From Solirubrobacteraceae bacterium (lineage in GTDB: Bacteria; Actinomycetota; Thermoleophilia; Solirubrobacterales; Solirubrobacteraceae), in contig JAUJPF010000013.1 of assembly GCA_030447275.1 (NCBI GenBank), positions 1 to 64,000 of the forward strand: DNA of 64,000 nucleotides, in the 5' to 3' direction. Made by a program: the position numbers and the translations under genes. Positions within the stretch are counted from its first letter, which is position 1, and each line of letters starts with the position of its first letter. The notes below the pieces were generated by a model, which saw only the letters and a list, made by a program, of their open reading frames with translations, ran no database searches and was not told where the DNA came from. This document shows, piece by piece, positions 30,597-41,689 of this stretch.

Positions 30597-31705
30597 ATGG
30601 CCCAGCCGGATCTCTACAAGGTCCTCGGCGTCGACAAGAAGGCGTCGGCGGACGAGATCAAGAAGGCGCACCGCAAGCTCGTGCGCCAGTACCACCCTGA
30701 TCGCAACCCGGACGACGCGAAGGCCGAGGAGCGCTTCAAGCAGGTCCAGGCCGCCTACGACGTCCTCGGCGACGCGGACAAGCGCAAGCAGTACGACCGC
30801 GGCGGCTTCGGGCCGTTCGCCCAGGGCGGCGCGGCCGGCGGGCCGGGCTTCGACCCGAGCTCGTTCTCGGACATCCTCTCGAACCTGTTCGGCGGCGCCG
30901 GCGCACCGGGCACCGGCCGCGCCCGCGGCGGGCGGGCGGCGCGGGCTCGGCGTCGCGCCAGGAGCGCGGCCGCGACCTCGAGACCGAGGTGTCGCTGAGC
31001 TTCGACCAGTCGGTCGACGGCGCGCAGGTCCCGCTCCAGGTGCCGATGGCGCAGACCTGCGGCACGTGCCGCGGCACCGGTGCCAAGCCGGGCACGACCC
31101 CGAAGGTCTGCCCGCGCTGCCAGGGCCGCGGCGTCGAGTCGCAGGGCCAGGGGATGTTCTCCATCTCCACCCCGTGCTCGCAGTGCAGCGGCAGCGGGAC
31201 GATCATCGAGGACCCGTGCCCGACGTGCGCGGGCAGCGGCGCGACGCAGACGGTCAAGCGCTACCGCGTGACGATCCCGGCCGGCGTGCGCGAGGGCAGC
31301 CGCATCCGCCTCGGCGGCAAGGGCGAGCCGGGCTCGGGCGGCGGCCCGCCCGGCGACCTCTACGTCATCACCCACGTCGCCGAGTCGCCGGTGTTCCGCC
31401 GCAAGGGCGACCACGTCGAGGTCGAGGTGCCGCTGACGATCCCCGAGGCGCTGCGCGGCGCGGAGATCGAGGTGCCGACGCTGCGCGGGCGCAAGAAGCT
31501 GCGGGTCCCGCCCGGCACGAAGCACGGCACCGTCCAGCGCCTGCGCGGCGAGGGCCCGCCGACGCTGGGATCGAAGGGGCGGGCGGACATCCACTACCGC
31601 TTCGTGCTCGACGTCCCCGACGAGCTCGACCGCGAGCAGGAGAAGGCCGTCGAGCAGCTCTCCAAGGTGATGAACGGGAATCCGAGGGCGAGGTTGTTCG
31701 CATGA
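30597..31705 (+). CDS. dnaJ: Chaperone DnaJ (Hsp40), one frame break
   Basis: J domain at residues 1-70 with YHPDRNPDD (HPD), a Gly/Phe-rich linker, then four zinc-binding repeats: [24 protein letters not shown] and CPTCAGSG. The client-binding C-terminal domains follow ([27 protein letters not shown]). One lost base near 30935 in the Gly-rich region splits the frame. The stop overlaps hspR (ATGA). Confidence 0.91.
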
Positions 31706-32130
31706 GCACGCGACGCAGGACCACGCGCATCGAGGTGTCCGTCGACCGCGGCGTCTTCATGATCTCCGTCGCCGCCGAGCTGGCCGACATGCACCCGCAG
31801 ACGCTGCGCATGTACGAGGCGCGGGGGCTGATCGAGCCCAAGCGCTCGCCGAAGGGCACCCGGCTGTACTCCTACTCGGACGTCGAGCAGCTGCGCCGCA
31901 TCCAGGAGATGACGGCCGAGCTGGGGCTGAACCTCGCGGGCGTCGAGCGCGTGCTCGACCTCGAGGCGCAGCTCGCGCGTGCGCGGCGCAAGGCCGAGGC
32001 GCTCGAGCGCGAGCTGGAGGCGACGCGCGCCGAGCTCGAGCAGACGCGCCGCAAGCTGCGCGGCGAGGTCGTTCCGTACCGGCGTGGCGAGGTGGTCCCG
32101 GTGCGCCGGGTGGCGCCGCGGCCGCGCTAG
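31702..32130 (+). CDS. hspR: MerR-family heat-shock repressor HspR
   Basis: 142 residues. The MerR-type helix-turn-helix is [50 protein letters not shown], which is typical HspR. A coiled-coil region follows ([28 protein letters not shown]). HspR usually represses dnaK and clpB with DnaK as co-repressor. The gene is intact although every other member of the operon is broken. It shares a CTAG with the stop of the convergent gene at 32127. Confidence 0.92.
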   Translation: MSTRRRTTRIEVSVDRGVFMISVAAELADMHPQTLRMYEARGLIEPKRSPKGTRLYSYSDVEQLRRIQEMTAELGLNLAGVERVLDLEAQLARARRKAEALERELEATRAELEQTRRKLRGEVVPYRRGEVVPVRRVAPRPR

Positions 32131-32600
32131 TCGGTCGTGCTCGCGCCCTGCTTGGCCTCGCCCTGAGGCTCGGCCTTCCCGCCGCCGTCCTCCTCGCTGC
32201 CTCCGGCGCCGGCGGCGCCGCCCTCGCTCATACCGGCCGTCTCGCCGTCGCCCTGCGCCATCTCCTCGGCCGCGTGGCGGCCCGGGTGGTCGGGCGGGAG
32301 GTCGTGCGGGTTGATCTCGTCGTGGGCGTCGGGCGTGTCGCCGAGCGGGCGCTCGTCGTCGGTGGGCAGGCGCGGCAGCCCGCCCTCGCTGCTGTCGCTC
32401 TCGGCGCGCTTGCCGCCGGAGCCCATCGTCCGGTAGACGAGCGCGACGACCGCGCAGATGACGGCGAGGATCGTGATCGGGATCGCGACCTCCGCGCCCA
32501 GCGCCGCCCAGGCGACGGCGATGACGACCACCGCCGCGACGAGGCCGCCCACCAGTCCGACGGGGAAGGCAGGACCGGTGCTGGAGTTCTCGGAAGCCAT
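32127..32600 (-). CDS. Small membrane protein with long acidic hydrophilic tail
   Basis: 157 residues. Two closely spaced hydrophobic stretches ([20 protein letters not shown] and [19 protein letters not shown]) are followed by about 100 hydrophilic, Glu/Asp/Gly-rich residues with no recognised fold. Convergent to hspR and divergent from clpB. Function unknown. Confidence 0.65.
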   Translation of the reverse strand: MASENSSTGPAFPVGLVGGLVAAVVVIAVAWAALGAEVAIPITILAVICAVVALVYRTMGSGGKRAESDSSEGGLPRLPTDDERPLGDTPDAHDEINPHDLPPDHPGRHAAEEMAQGDGETAGMSEGGAAGAGGSEEDGGGKAEPQGEAKQGASTTD

Positions 32601-32643
32601 GCCCGACGGCTACCCGCCTTGACCCGCCGCTGAACCCAGCTAC

Positions 32644-32668
32644 AATCTCAGTCAAACCGACTGAGATT
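32644..32668. promoter_or_regulatory. Perfect palindrome upstream of clpB, candidate HspR operator
   Basis: AATCTCAGTC-AAACC-GACTGAGATT: a perfect 10-bp inverted repeat ending 15 bases before the clpB start. It keeps the AGT-N7-ACT core of the HAIR element (CTTGAGT-N7-ACTCAAG), but the flanks differ. Its position would block transcription or initiation of clpB. HspR is encoded 500 bases away. Confidence 0.6.
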
Positions 32669-32683
32669 TCGTTCCGAGAGAGC

Positions 32684-35234
<2,551 letters not shown>

Positions 35235-35243
35235 AACGGGGCC

Positions 35244-35525
35244 ATGCCCACCTACATCATGCTCTCGACCCTCACCCCCGAGGGCGTGCAGACGGTCAAG
35301 AACAACCCGCAGCGCATCAAGGAGGTCAACCGCGAGCTCGAGCAGCTCGGCGCCTCGGTCAAGGCGCAATGGGCGACGCTCGGCCAGTTCGACTTCGTCA
35401 ACGTCGTCGAGGCGCCTGACGAGCAGGTCATGGCCCGAGTGTCGCTCGAGCTGGGCTCGCGGGGGACGACGCGGTTCGAGACGATGGCCGCGATCCCCAT
35501 CGACGAGTTCATCTCCTCGCTGTAG
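35244..35525 (+). CDS. GYD-domain protein
   Basis: 93 residues: MPTYIMLSTLTPEGVQTVKNNPQRI, ending in FETMAAIPIDEFISSL. This matches the GYD family, ferredoxin-like small proteins of unknown function with a stretch like WATLGQFDFVNVVEAPD where the family name residues usually lie. It sits between clpB and purD. Confidence 0.8.
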   Translation: MPTYIMLSTLTPEGVQTVKNNPQRIKEVNRELEQLGASVKAQWATLGQFDFVNVVEAPDEQVMARVSLELGSRGTTRFETMAAIPIDEFISSL

Positions 35526-35534
35526 GCGGACGCC

Positions 35535-36785
35535 CTGCGGACCTTCGTCGTCGGCTCCGGCGGGCGTGAGCACGCCATCGTCCGCGCGCTGCGACGCGCG
35601 CCGAGCGTCGGCGACGTCGTCTGCGCGCCGGGCAACGCCGGCATCGCCGCCGACGCGCGCGTGCTCGACGTCGGCGCCGACGACGTCGACGCGCTCGTGC
35701 GCGCGGCGCGCGACGAGGCCGCCGACCTCGTCGTCGTGGGGCCGGAGGCGCCGCTCGTCGCCGGGCTCGTCGACGCGCTCGGGGCCGAGGGCATCCGGGC
35801 GTTCGGCCCCACCGCGGCGGCGGCGCGGCTCGAGGGCTCGAAGGCCTTCGCCAAGGAGGTCATGCGCGACGCCGGCGTCCCCACCGCCGCGTACGAGACG
35901 GTCCGCACCGTCGACGAGGGGCTGGCGGCGATCGCGCGCTACCCGATCGTCCTCAAGGCCGACGGCCTGGCCGCGGGCAAGGGCGTCGTCATCGCCGAGG
36001 ACGAGGCAGCGGCCCGCGAGGCGCTCGAGGCGTTCCTCGTCGAGCGGCGGTTCGGCACGGAGCGCGTCGTGGTCGAGGAGCACCTGGCCGGGGAGGAGCT
36101 GTCGCTGCTCGCCCTGTGCGACGGCGAGCGCGCGATCCCGATGGCGCCGGCGCAGGACTACAAGCGGATCTTCGACGGCGACCGCGGCCCGAACACCGGC
36201 GGCATGGGCGCCTACTCGCCGGTCGCGGGCGTCGACGTCGACGCCATCGTCGCGGCCGCGCACCAGCCGGTCGTCGACCTGCTGCGCGAGCGCGGCACGC
36301 CGTTCCACGGCGTCCTCTACGCCGGGCTCATGCTCACCGCCGACGGGCCGCGGGTGCTCGAGTACAACGTCCGCTTCGGCGACCCGGAGACGCAGGCGGT
36401 CCTGCCGCGGCTCCGCTCCGACCTCGGCGAGGTCCTCGCGAAGGCGTGCGATCCCGGCGGCCTCGCGGGCGCGCGGCTCGACTGGGCCGGCGAGTGGGCG
36501 GTGACCGTCGTGCTGGCCAGCGCCGGGTACCCCGAGTCGGCGTCGAAGGGCGACGTCATCGGCGGACTCGACGCGATTTCCGGCGACGCGGAGGTGACCC
36601 ACGCCGGGACGGCCGCCCGCGACGGTGCGCTGGTGACCGCCGGCGGGCGCGTGCTCAACGTCACCGCGCTCGGGCGCGACGCCGCCGCCGCGCGGGACGC
36701 GGCCTATGCTGCCGCCGACCTGATCACCTTCGAGGGCCGGCAGCTGCGACGCGACGTCGCGCTGCGGGCCGTGGAGCGCCCATGA
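35535..36785 (+). CDS. purD: Phosphoribosylamine-glycine ligase
   Basis: 416 residues if CTG 35535 is the start; no ATG, GTG or TTG lies close in frame, and the protein must begin LRTFVVGSGGREHAI. ATP-grasp enzyme of purine synthesis. Signatures: GREHAIVRALRR, PEAPLVAGLVDAL, VLKADGLAAGKGVVIAEDE, RGPNTGGMGAYSPV and LEYNVRFGDPETQAVLPRL. Length is normal. The stop overlaps purE (ATGA). Confidence 0.92.
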   Translation: MRTFVVGSGGREHAIVRALRRAPSVGDVVCAPGNAGIAADARVLDVGADDVDALVRAARDEAADLVVVGPEAPLVAGLVDALGAEGIRAFGPTAAAARLEGSKAFAKEVMRDAGVPTAAYETVRTVDEGLAAIARYPIVLKADGLAAGKGVVIAEDEAAAREALEAFLVERRFGTERVVVEEHLAGEELSLLALCDGERAIPMAPAQDYKRIFDGDRGPNTGGMGAYSPVAGVDVDAIVAAAHQPVVDLLRERGTPFHGVLYAGLMLTADGPRVLEYNVRFGDPETQAVLPRLRSDLGEVLAKACDPGGLAGARLDWAGEWAVTVVLASAGYPESASKGDVIGGLDAISGDAEVTHAGTAARDGALVTAGGRVLNVTALGRDAAAARDAAYAAADLITFEGRQLRRDVALRAVERP

Positions 36786-37276
36786 GCGAGCAGACCCCCC
36801 CGGCCCCGGCCCCGGCCGCCGCCGAGCCGCTGACCGAGACCCAGATCGCCGACCTCGACGAGCTCGCCGAGGGCGCGCCCCGCGTCGGGATCATCATGGG
36901 CTCGAAGTCCGACATGGAGACGATGGAGAAGGCCGGCAAGGTGCTCGAGGAGAACGGCGTCATCCACGAGATCCGCGTCATGTCGGCGCACCGCGATCCC
37001 GAGATGGTGGCCGAGTACTGCAAGAACGCGCGGATGCGCGGCCTGAAGGTGATCATCGCGGGCGCCGGCCTCTCGGCCGCGCTGCCGGGCGTCGCCGCCG
37101 CGCACACCGACCTGCCGGTCATCGGCGTGCCGCTCTCGAGCCGCATGAGCGCGGCGGGCGGCCTCGACGCGATCCTGTCGGTCGCGCAGATGCCTCCGGG
37201 CGTGCCCGTCGCGTGCGTGGGGCTCGACAACCCCCGCAACGCCGCGCACCTCGCGCTGCGCATCCTCTCGGCGTGA
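36782..37276 (+). CDS. purE: N5-carboxyaminoimidazole ribonucleotide mutase
   Basis: 164 residues. The core begins RVGIIMGSKSDMETMEKAGKVLEENG. The class I PurE motifs VMSAHRDPEMVAEYCKNA and IAGAGLSAALPGVAAAHTDLPVIGVPLSS follow. It has an unusual N-terminal Pro/Ala-rich extension of about 35 residues. No purK is present in the window. GTGA overlap with purB. Confidence 0.93.
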   Translation: MSEQTPPAPAPAAAEPLTETQIADLDELAEGAPRVGIIMGSKSDMETMEKAGKVLEENGVIHEIRVMSAHRDPEMVAEYCKNARMRGLKVIIAGAGLSAALPGVAAAHTDLPVIGVPLSSRMSAAGGLDAILSVAQMPPGVPVACVGLDNPRNAAHLALRILSA

Positions 37277-38595
37277 GCCTGCGCTCGATCTCGCCGCTCG
37301 ACGGCCGCTACGCCCGGCAGGTCGCCGAGCTGGGCGACCGCGTCTCGGAGTGGGCGTTGATCCGCGCGCGCGTGCGCGTCGAGGTCGAGTGGCTGCTCGT
37401 GCTCGCGCCGCAGCTCGACGCCGCGCCGCTGCGCGCGGTGTACGAGGGGTTCTCCGACACCGACGCCGACGCGGTCAAGACGATCGAGCGGCGCACGAAC
37501 CACGACGTCAAGGCGGTCGAGTACTTCCTGCGCGACCGCGTGCCGGAGGACGTGCGCGAGCTCGTCCACTTCGGGCTGACCTCCGAGGACGTCAACAACC
37601 TCGCCTACGCGCTCATGCTGCGCGACGCGATCGCCGACGCGTGGCGCCCGGCGGCCGAGGAGCTGGTCGCGGGCGTCGCGGCGCTCGCCGAGTCGGCGCG
37701 GGCGGTGCCGCTGCTCTCCCGCACCCACGGCCAGCCGGCGACGCCGACGACGTTCGGCAAGGAGATGGCGGTCTTCGTCGCGCGCTGGCGCCGCCAGCTC
37801 TCACAGCTCGACGGCCAGGAGTACCGCGGCAAGCTCAACGGCGCGGTCGGCACGTACGGCGCGCTCGTCGTCGCGCGGCCGGAGGTCGACTGGGAGGACG
37901 TCTCGCGGCGCTTCGTCGAGTCGCTCGGCCTGACCTGGGCGCCGCTGACGACGCAGATCGAGCCCCACGACTGGATCGCCGAGCTGTTCCACTCGCTCGC
38001 GCGGTTCAACGCGATCCTCGTCGACTTCGACCGCGACGTGTGGGCGTACATCTCGCGCGGCCTCGTCAGGCAACGGCCGGTCGAGGGGGAGGTCGGCTCG
38101 TCGACGATGCCCCACAAGGTCAACCCGATCGACTTCGAGAACAGCGAGGCCAACGCCGGCGTCGGCTCGGCGCTCGCGCTGCACATGGCGACCTCGCTGC
38201 CCGTCTCACGCCTGCAACGTGATCTGTCCGACTCGTCGCTGCTGCGCAACGGCGGGGTCGTCGTCGGCCACTCGCTGCTCGCGCTGCGCAGCGCGCTGCG
38301 CGGGCTTCAGAAGATCGAGGTCGACGAGGTCGCGCTCGGCGCCGAGCTCGAGGACGCGTGGGAGGTGCTTGCGGAGGCGGTGCAGACGGTGATGCGCAAG
38401 CGCGGCGGCGAGGACCCCTACGACCAGCTCAAGGCGCTCACGCGCGGCGCGCGGATCGACGGCGACCGGCTGCGCGAGTTCGTCGCCGCGGCCGACCTCG
38501 ACGAGGCCGACCGCGAGCGGCTGCTCTCGCTCACGCCGGCGCAGTACACGGGTCTGGCCGAGCGCCTGGTCGACCGCCTGCGCGACGACCTCTGA
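37273..38595 (+). CDS. purB: Adenylosuccinate lyase
   Basis: 440 residues from GTG 37273. It cleaves SAICAR and adenylosuccinate to release fumarate. Motifs: LRSISPLDGRYARQV, THGQPATPTTFGKEMAV (catalytic His), and the signature GSSTMPHKVNPIDFENSEAN, which is of the E. coli PurB type rather than the shorter GSSAMPHKRNP form. C-terminal VRDRL end complete. Confidence 0.93.
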   Translation: MSLRSISPLDGRYARQVAELGDRVSEWALIRARVRVEVEWLLVLAPQLDAAPLRAVYEGFSDTDADAVKTIERRTNHDVKAVEYFLRDRVPEDVRELVHFGLTSEDVNNLAYALMLRDAIADAWRPAAEELVAGVAALAESARAVPLLSRTHGQPATPTTFGKEMAVFVARWRRQLSQLDGQEYRGKLNGAVGTYGALVVARPEVDWEDVSRRFVESLGLTWAPLTTQIEPHDWIAELFHSLARFNAILVDFDRDVWAYISRGLVRQRPVEGEVGSSTMPHKVNPIDFENSEANAGVGSALALHMATSLPVSRLQRDLSDSSLLRNGGVVVGHSLLALRSALRGLQKIEVDEVALGAELEDAWEVLAEAVQTVMRKRGGEDPYDQLKALTRGARIDGDRLREFVAAADLDEADRERLLSLTPAQYTGLAERLVDRLRDDL

Positions 38596-38598
38596 GCG

Positions 38599-39801
38599 CT
38601 ACCGGCGGCGCAGGGTGATGTTCACGCGCGTGCCCGTCGCGACTCGGACCCGGGCCGGGATCGACTGGAGCTTCACGCGCGAGAAGCGCCCGCTGCGGAA
38701 GCGCCGGCGCGACGTGAGCCCGAGCCGGCAGCCGGCCGCCTCGAGGGCGCGGCGGGCCGACGTCCGGTTCAGCCCGAGCAGCCGGGGGACGCGGCAGAAC
38801 GCGCCGGGCGAGACGACGGAGCGGCGCGCCTTCACGTCGAACTGGAGCGTCGAGCTGTTGTTGGCCTCGTTGGGGTCGGGCGTCCGGCTCGCGGCGGTGG
38901 CGGTGAACGCCTTGTCGCCCGTCGACGTCGCGCGGACGACGGCGAGCACGGAGCCCGTCGCGCCGGCGGCGATCGTCGGCAGCGTGCAGTCGAGCGGCGC
39001 GCTGGCCGCACAGGCGCCGCTCGACGGCGTCGTGGCCACGAGCTGGAGGCCCGGTGGGAGCGGCGCGGTGACGCGGACGTCGCGCGCGAGGCTCGACCCG
39101 TTGTTGCGCACGAAGATCGTGATGACGTTGACGTCGTCGCGCTCGATGTCGGTCTCGACCGGAAGCTGCGTGACGAGCAGGTCGGCCGAGCACGGCTGGG
39201 CGGTGCGCGTCGGGTCGTCGCCGCAGGCGTCCTGGGTCTCGTCCCCGAACCCGTCGCTGTCGCCGTCGGGCTCGAGCGTGGCGGCGACGTTCACGCGGCC
39301 GAATCTGGCGTCGGTCAGCGTGACCTCGCCGCTGTCGGGCGCGGGTGCCGTGTCGCGGTAGGCGAAGGCGTCGCGCGTGCTCGTGGCGCTCCCGGGGATC
39401 ACGCAGTTCGGGTGCGGGTCCGGGGCCGGCCCCGTGGAGAGGCCGAGCACGTCGCCGGGCTGCACGGTGACCCGCACCGGGACGCGGATGACGCCGCTCC
39501 CCGGGGTCACCGCCACCGAGGCCAGGACGGCGTACGAGTTGCTGCCGCGCGGGCGGAAGACGTGGAGCCTGCGCCCCGCGACCGCGACGTCCTCGGTCCG
39601 CAGCTCGGTGATGACGCCGGCGATGCGCACCGCGTACTCGGGCGCGCCGGAAGCGGTCTGGGCGATCGCGGCGGTGGCGTCGCAGCCGGCGCCGGCGCGC
39701 GCGGTCTGGCCGAGCGAGACGGCGGCGGATGCGGAGGCAGGTCCCACCGACCCCAGCGCGAGCAGGGCGATAAGGACGGCGAGGGTGGAGCGCAGGGGCA
39801 C
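38599..39801 (-). CDS. Secreted protein with DUF11-like and PASTA-like domains
   Basis: 400 residues from GTG 39801, which has a GGAGG ten bases upstream. Signal peptide VPLRSTLAVLIALLALGSV, then ASASA. The middle holds a calcium-like DGDSDGFGDETQDACGDDPT stretch and a DUF11-type beta domain (VRNNGSSLARDVRVTAPLPPGLQL, NEANNSSTLQFDV). The C terminus fits a PASTA-like module (VPRLLGLNRTSARRALEAAGCRLGL). It may be cell-wall associated. It lies between purB and purC on the opposite strand. Confidence 0.75.
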   Translation of the reverse strand: MPLRSTLAVLIALLALGSVGPASASAAVSLGQTARAGAGCDATAAIAQTASGAPEYAVRIAGVITELRTEDVAVAGRRLHVFRPRGSNSYAVLASVAVTPGSGVIRVPVRVTVQPGDVLGLSTGPAPDPHPNCVIPGSATSTRDAFAYRDTAPAPDSGEVTLTDARFGRVNVAATLEPDGDSDGFGDETQDACGDDPTRTAQPCSADLLVTQLPVETDIERDDVNVITIFVRNNGSSLARDVRVTAPLPPGLQLVATTPSSGACAASAPLDCTLPTIAAGATGSVLAVVRATSTGDKAFTATAASRTPDPNEANNSSTLQFDVKARRSVVSPGAFCRVPRLLGLNRTSARRALEAAGCRLGLTSRRRFRSGRFSRVKLQSIPARVRVATGTRVNITLRRR

Positions 39802-39920
39802 GACGGATCCTCCGGGGCGTGGGCGGCGAGGGTATGGAACACGCCCGCGCGGACGGCGATGCGGCGCCGCACGCGCGCCGCGGACGGGTGTCGACATAAC
39901 CCGTTGGTAGCCTCCGGTCG

Positions 39921-40797
39921 GTGACCACCGCCCTCGCCGATCTCCCGCTTCTCGCCTCAGGGAAGGTGCGCGAGATGTACGACCTGGGCGACCGCCTGCT
40001 GATGGTCGCCTCGGATCGCATCTCGACCTACGACGTCGTCCATCCGAACCCGATCCCGGACAAGGGCAAGGTCCTCACCGGCCTGTCGGTGTTCTGGTTC
40101 GCGCGCACGGGCACATCGTCCCGAACCACCACCTCTCGGCCACCGACGGCGTGCCGGAGGAGGCGCGCGGCCGCGCGGTCGTCGCGCGCAAGCTGAAGAT
40201 GCTGCCGGTCGAGTGCGTGGTGCGCGGCTACATCACCGGCTCGGGCTGGAAGGACTACCGGGCGACGGGGGCGTCTCGGGGATCGAGCTGCCGCCCGGGC
40301 TGCAGGAGTCCGAGAAGCTCCCGACGCCGATCTTCACGCCGTCGACCAAGGCCGAGGAGGGCCACGACGAGACCGTGAGCTTCGACCAGGCGGCGGAGAT
40401 CGTCGGCGACCGCGACCTGATGGCGCGGCTGCGCGACGTCTCGATCGAGCTCTACTCGTTCGCCGCCGACCACGCACGCGAGCGCGGCGTCATCCTGGCC
40501 GACACGAAGTTCGAGTTCGGGCTCGACGACGACGGGCAGCTCGTCGTGGGCGACGAGGTGCTGACGCCCGACTCCTCCCGGTTCTGGCCCGCCGACGACT
40601 ACGAGCCGGGCCGCGGTCAGCGCAGCTACGACAAGCAGTACGTGCGCGACTGGGCGTCGTCGACAGGGTGGGACAAGTCGCCGCCTGCGCCCGAGGTGCC
40701 CGAGGGCGTCGCCGCGCGGACGCGGGCGCTGTACGTCGAGGCCTACGAGAAGATCACCGGCGAGCCCTTCTCCGCGTGGCTCGAGAGGACGGCGTAG
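39921..40797 (+). CDS. purC: SAICAR synthetase, two frame breaks
   Basis: GTG 39921 starts [39 protein letters not shown]. After a lost base near 40114 the frame gives [23 protein letters not shown]. After one G lost from a G6 run near 40266 it gives [31 protein letters not shown] and the [11 protein letters not shown] catalytic stretch. The restored protein is of family length. Its TAG overlaps the purS GTG by one base. Confidence 0.9.
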
Positions 40798-41033
40798 TGG
40801 CGCGCGTCCGCGTCCTCGTGCGCCCCAAGGAGGGCATCCTCGACCCGCAGGGCCAGGCGGTCGAGCAGGCGCTGCCCGCGCTCGGGTTCGACGGCGTGAG
40901 CAACGTCCACGTCGGCCGGCTCGTGGAGCTCGACGTCGAGGACCCCGGCCAGGTGCCGGCCATGTGCGAGAAGCTGCTCGCCAACACCTTGATCGAGGAC
41001 TACGAGGTCGTCGAGGAGGGCGCTGCCGCGTGA
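40797..41033 (+). CDS. purS: FGAM synthase subunit PurS
   Basis: 78 residues from GTG 40797. RVLVRPKEGILDPQGQAVEQALPALGFDGVSNVHVGRLVEL is the standard PurS fold. PurS bridges PurQ and PurL in the FGAM synthase complex. It overlaps purC by one base and purQ by GTGA. Confidence 0.93.
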   Translation: MARVRVLVRPKEGILDPQGQAVEQALPALGFDGVSNVHVGRLVELDVEDPGQVPAMCEKLLANTLIEDYEVVEEGAAA

Positions 41034-41689
41034 CCACCTTCGGCGTCATCCGCTTCCCCGGCTCCTGCGACGAGGTCGACGCGCTCCAGGCCGCGCGCCA
41101 CTTCGGCGAGGCGAAGCTCCTCTGGCACAAGGACCGCGACCTCGGCGGCGTCGACGCGGTCGTCGTCCCCGGCGGGTTCTCGTACGGCGACTACCTGCGC
41201 GTCGGTGCGATCGCCCGGTTCTCGCCGGTCATGGAGTCGGTGGCCGAGTTCGCCCGCTCCGGCGGGCTCGTGCTCGGGATCTGCAACGGCTTCCAGGTGC
41301 TGTGCGAGGCCGGGCTGCTGCCCGGCGCGCTGCTGCCGAACCTCGAGCGCAGGTTCATCTGCCGCCAGCTCGGGATCGAGGTGGTCAGCGACGCGACGGC
41401 GTGGACGGCGGCGTGCTCGCCCGGCGACGTGCTCTCGATCCCGGTCAAGCACACGAGCGGGCGCTACTACGTGCCCGACGACCAGCTCGCCGACGTCAAC
41501 GTCGTCTTCCGCTACGCGCACGACGGCAACCCGAACGGCTCGACGAACGACATCGCCGGCGTGGCCAACGCCGAGGGCAACGTCGTCGGGCTGATGCCGC
41601 ACCCCGAGCACGCGGTCGACCCGCTGACCGGCTCCACGGACGGGCTGAAGCTCTTCGAGTCCGCGGTCCGTGAGCGCGTCCCCGCCTAG
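41030..41689 (+). CDS. purQ: FGAM synthase glutaminase subunit PurQ
   Basis: 219 residues from GTG 41030. Class I glutamine amidotransferase supplying ammonia to PurL. VIRFPGSCDEVDAL, VVPGGFSYGDYLRVGAIAR, LGICNGFQVLCEAGLLPG (nucleophile Cys) and GLMPHPEHAVDP (His-Glu) are present. It overlaps purL by 20 bases. Confidence 0.94.
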   Translation: MTTFGVIRFPGSCDEVDALQAARHFGEAKLLWHKDRDLGGVDAVVVPGGFSYGDYLRVGAIARFSPVMESVAEFARSGGLVLGICNGFQVLCEAGLLPGALLPNLERRFICRQLGIEVVSDATAWTAACSPGDVLSIPVKHTSGRYYVPDDQLADVNVVFRYAHDGNPNGSTNDIAGVANAEGNVVGLMPHPEHAVDPLTGSTDGLKLFESAVRERVPA

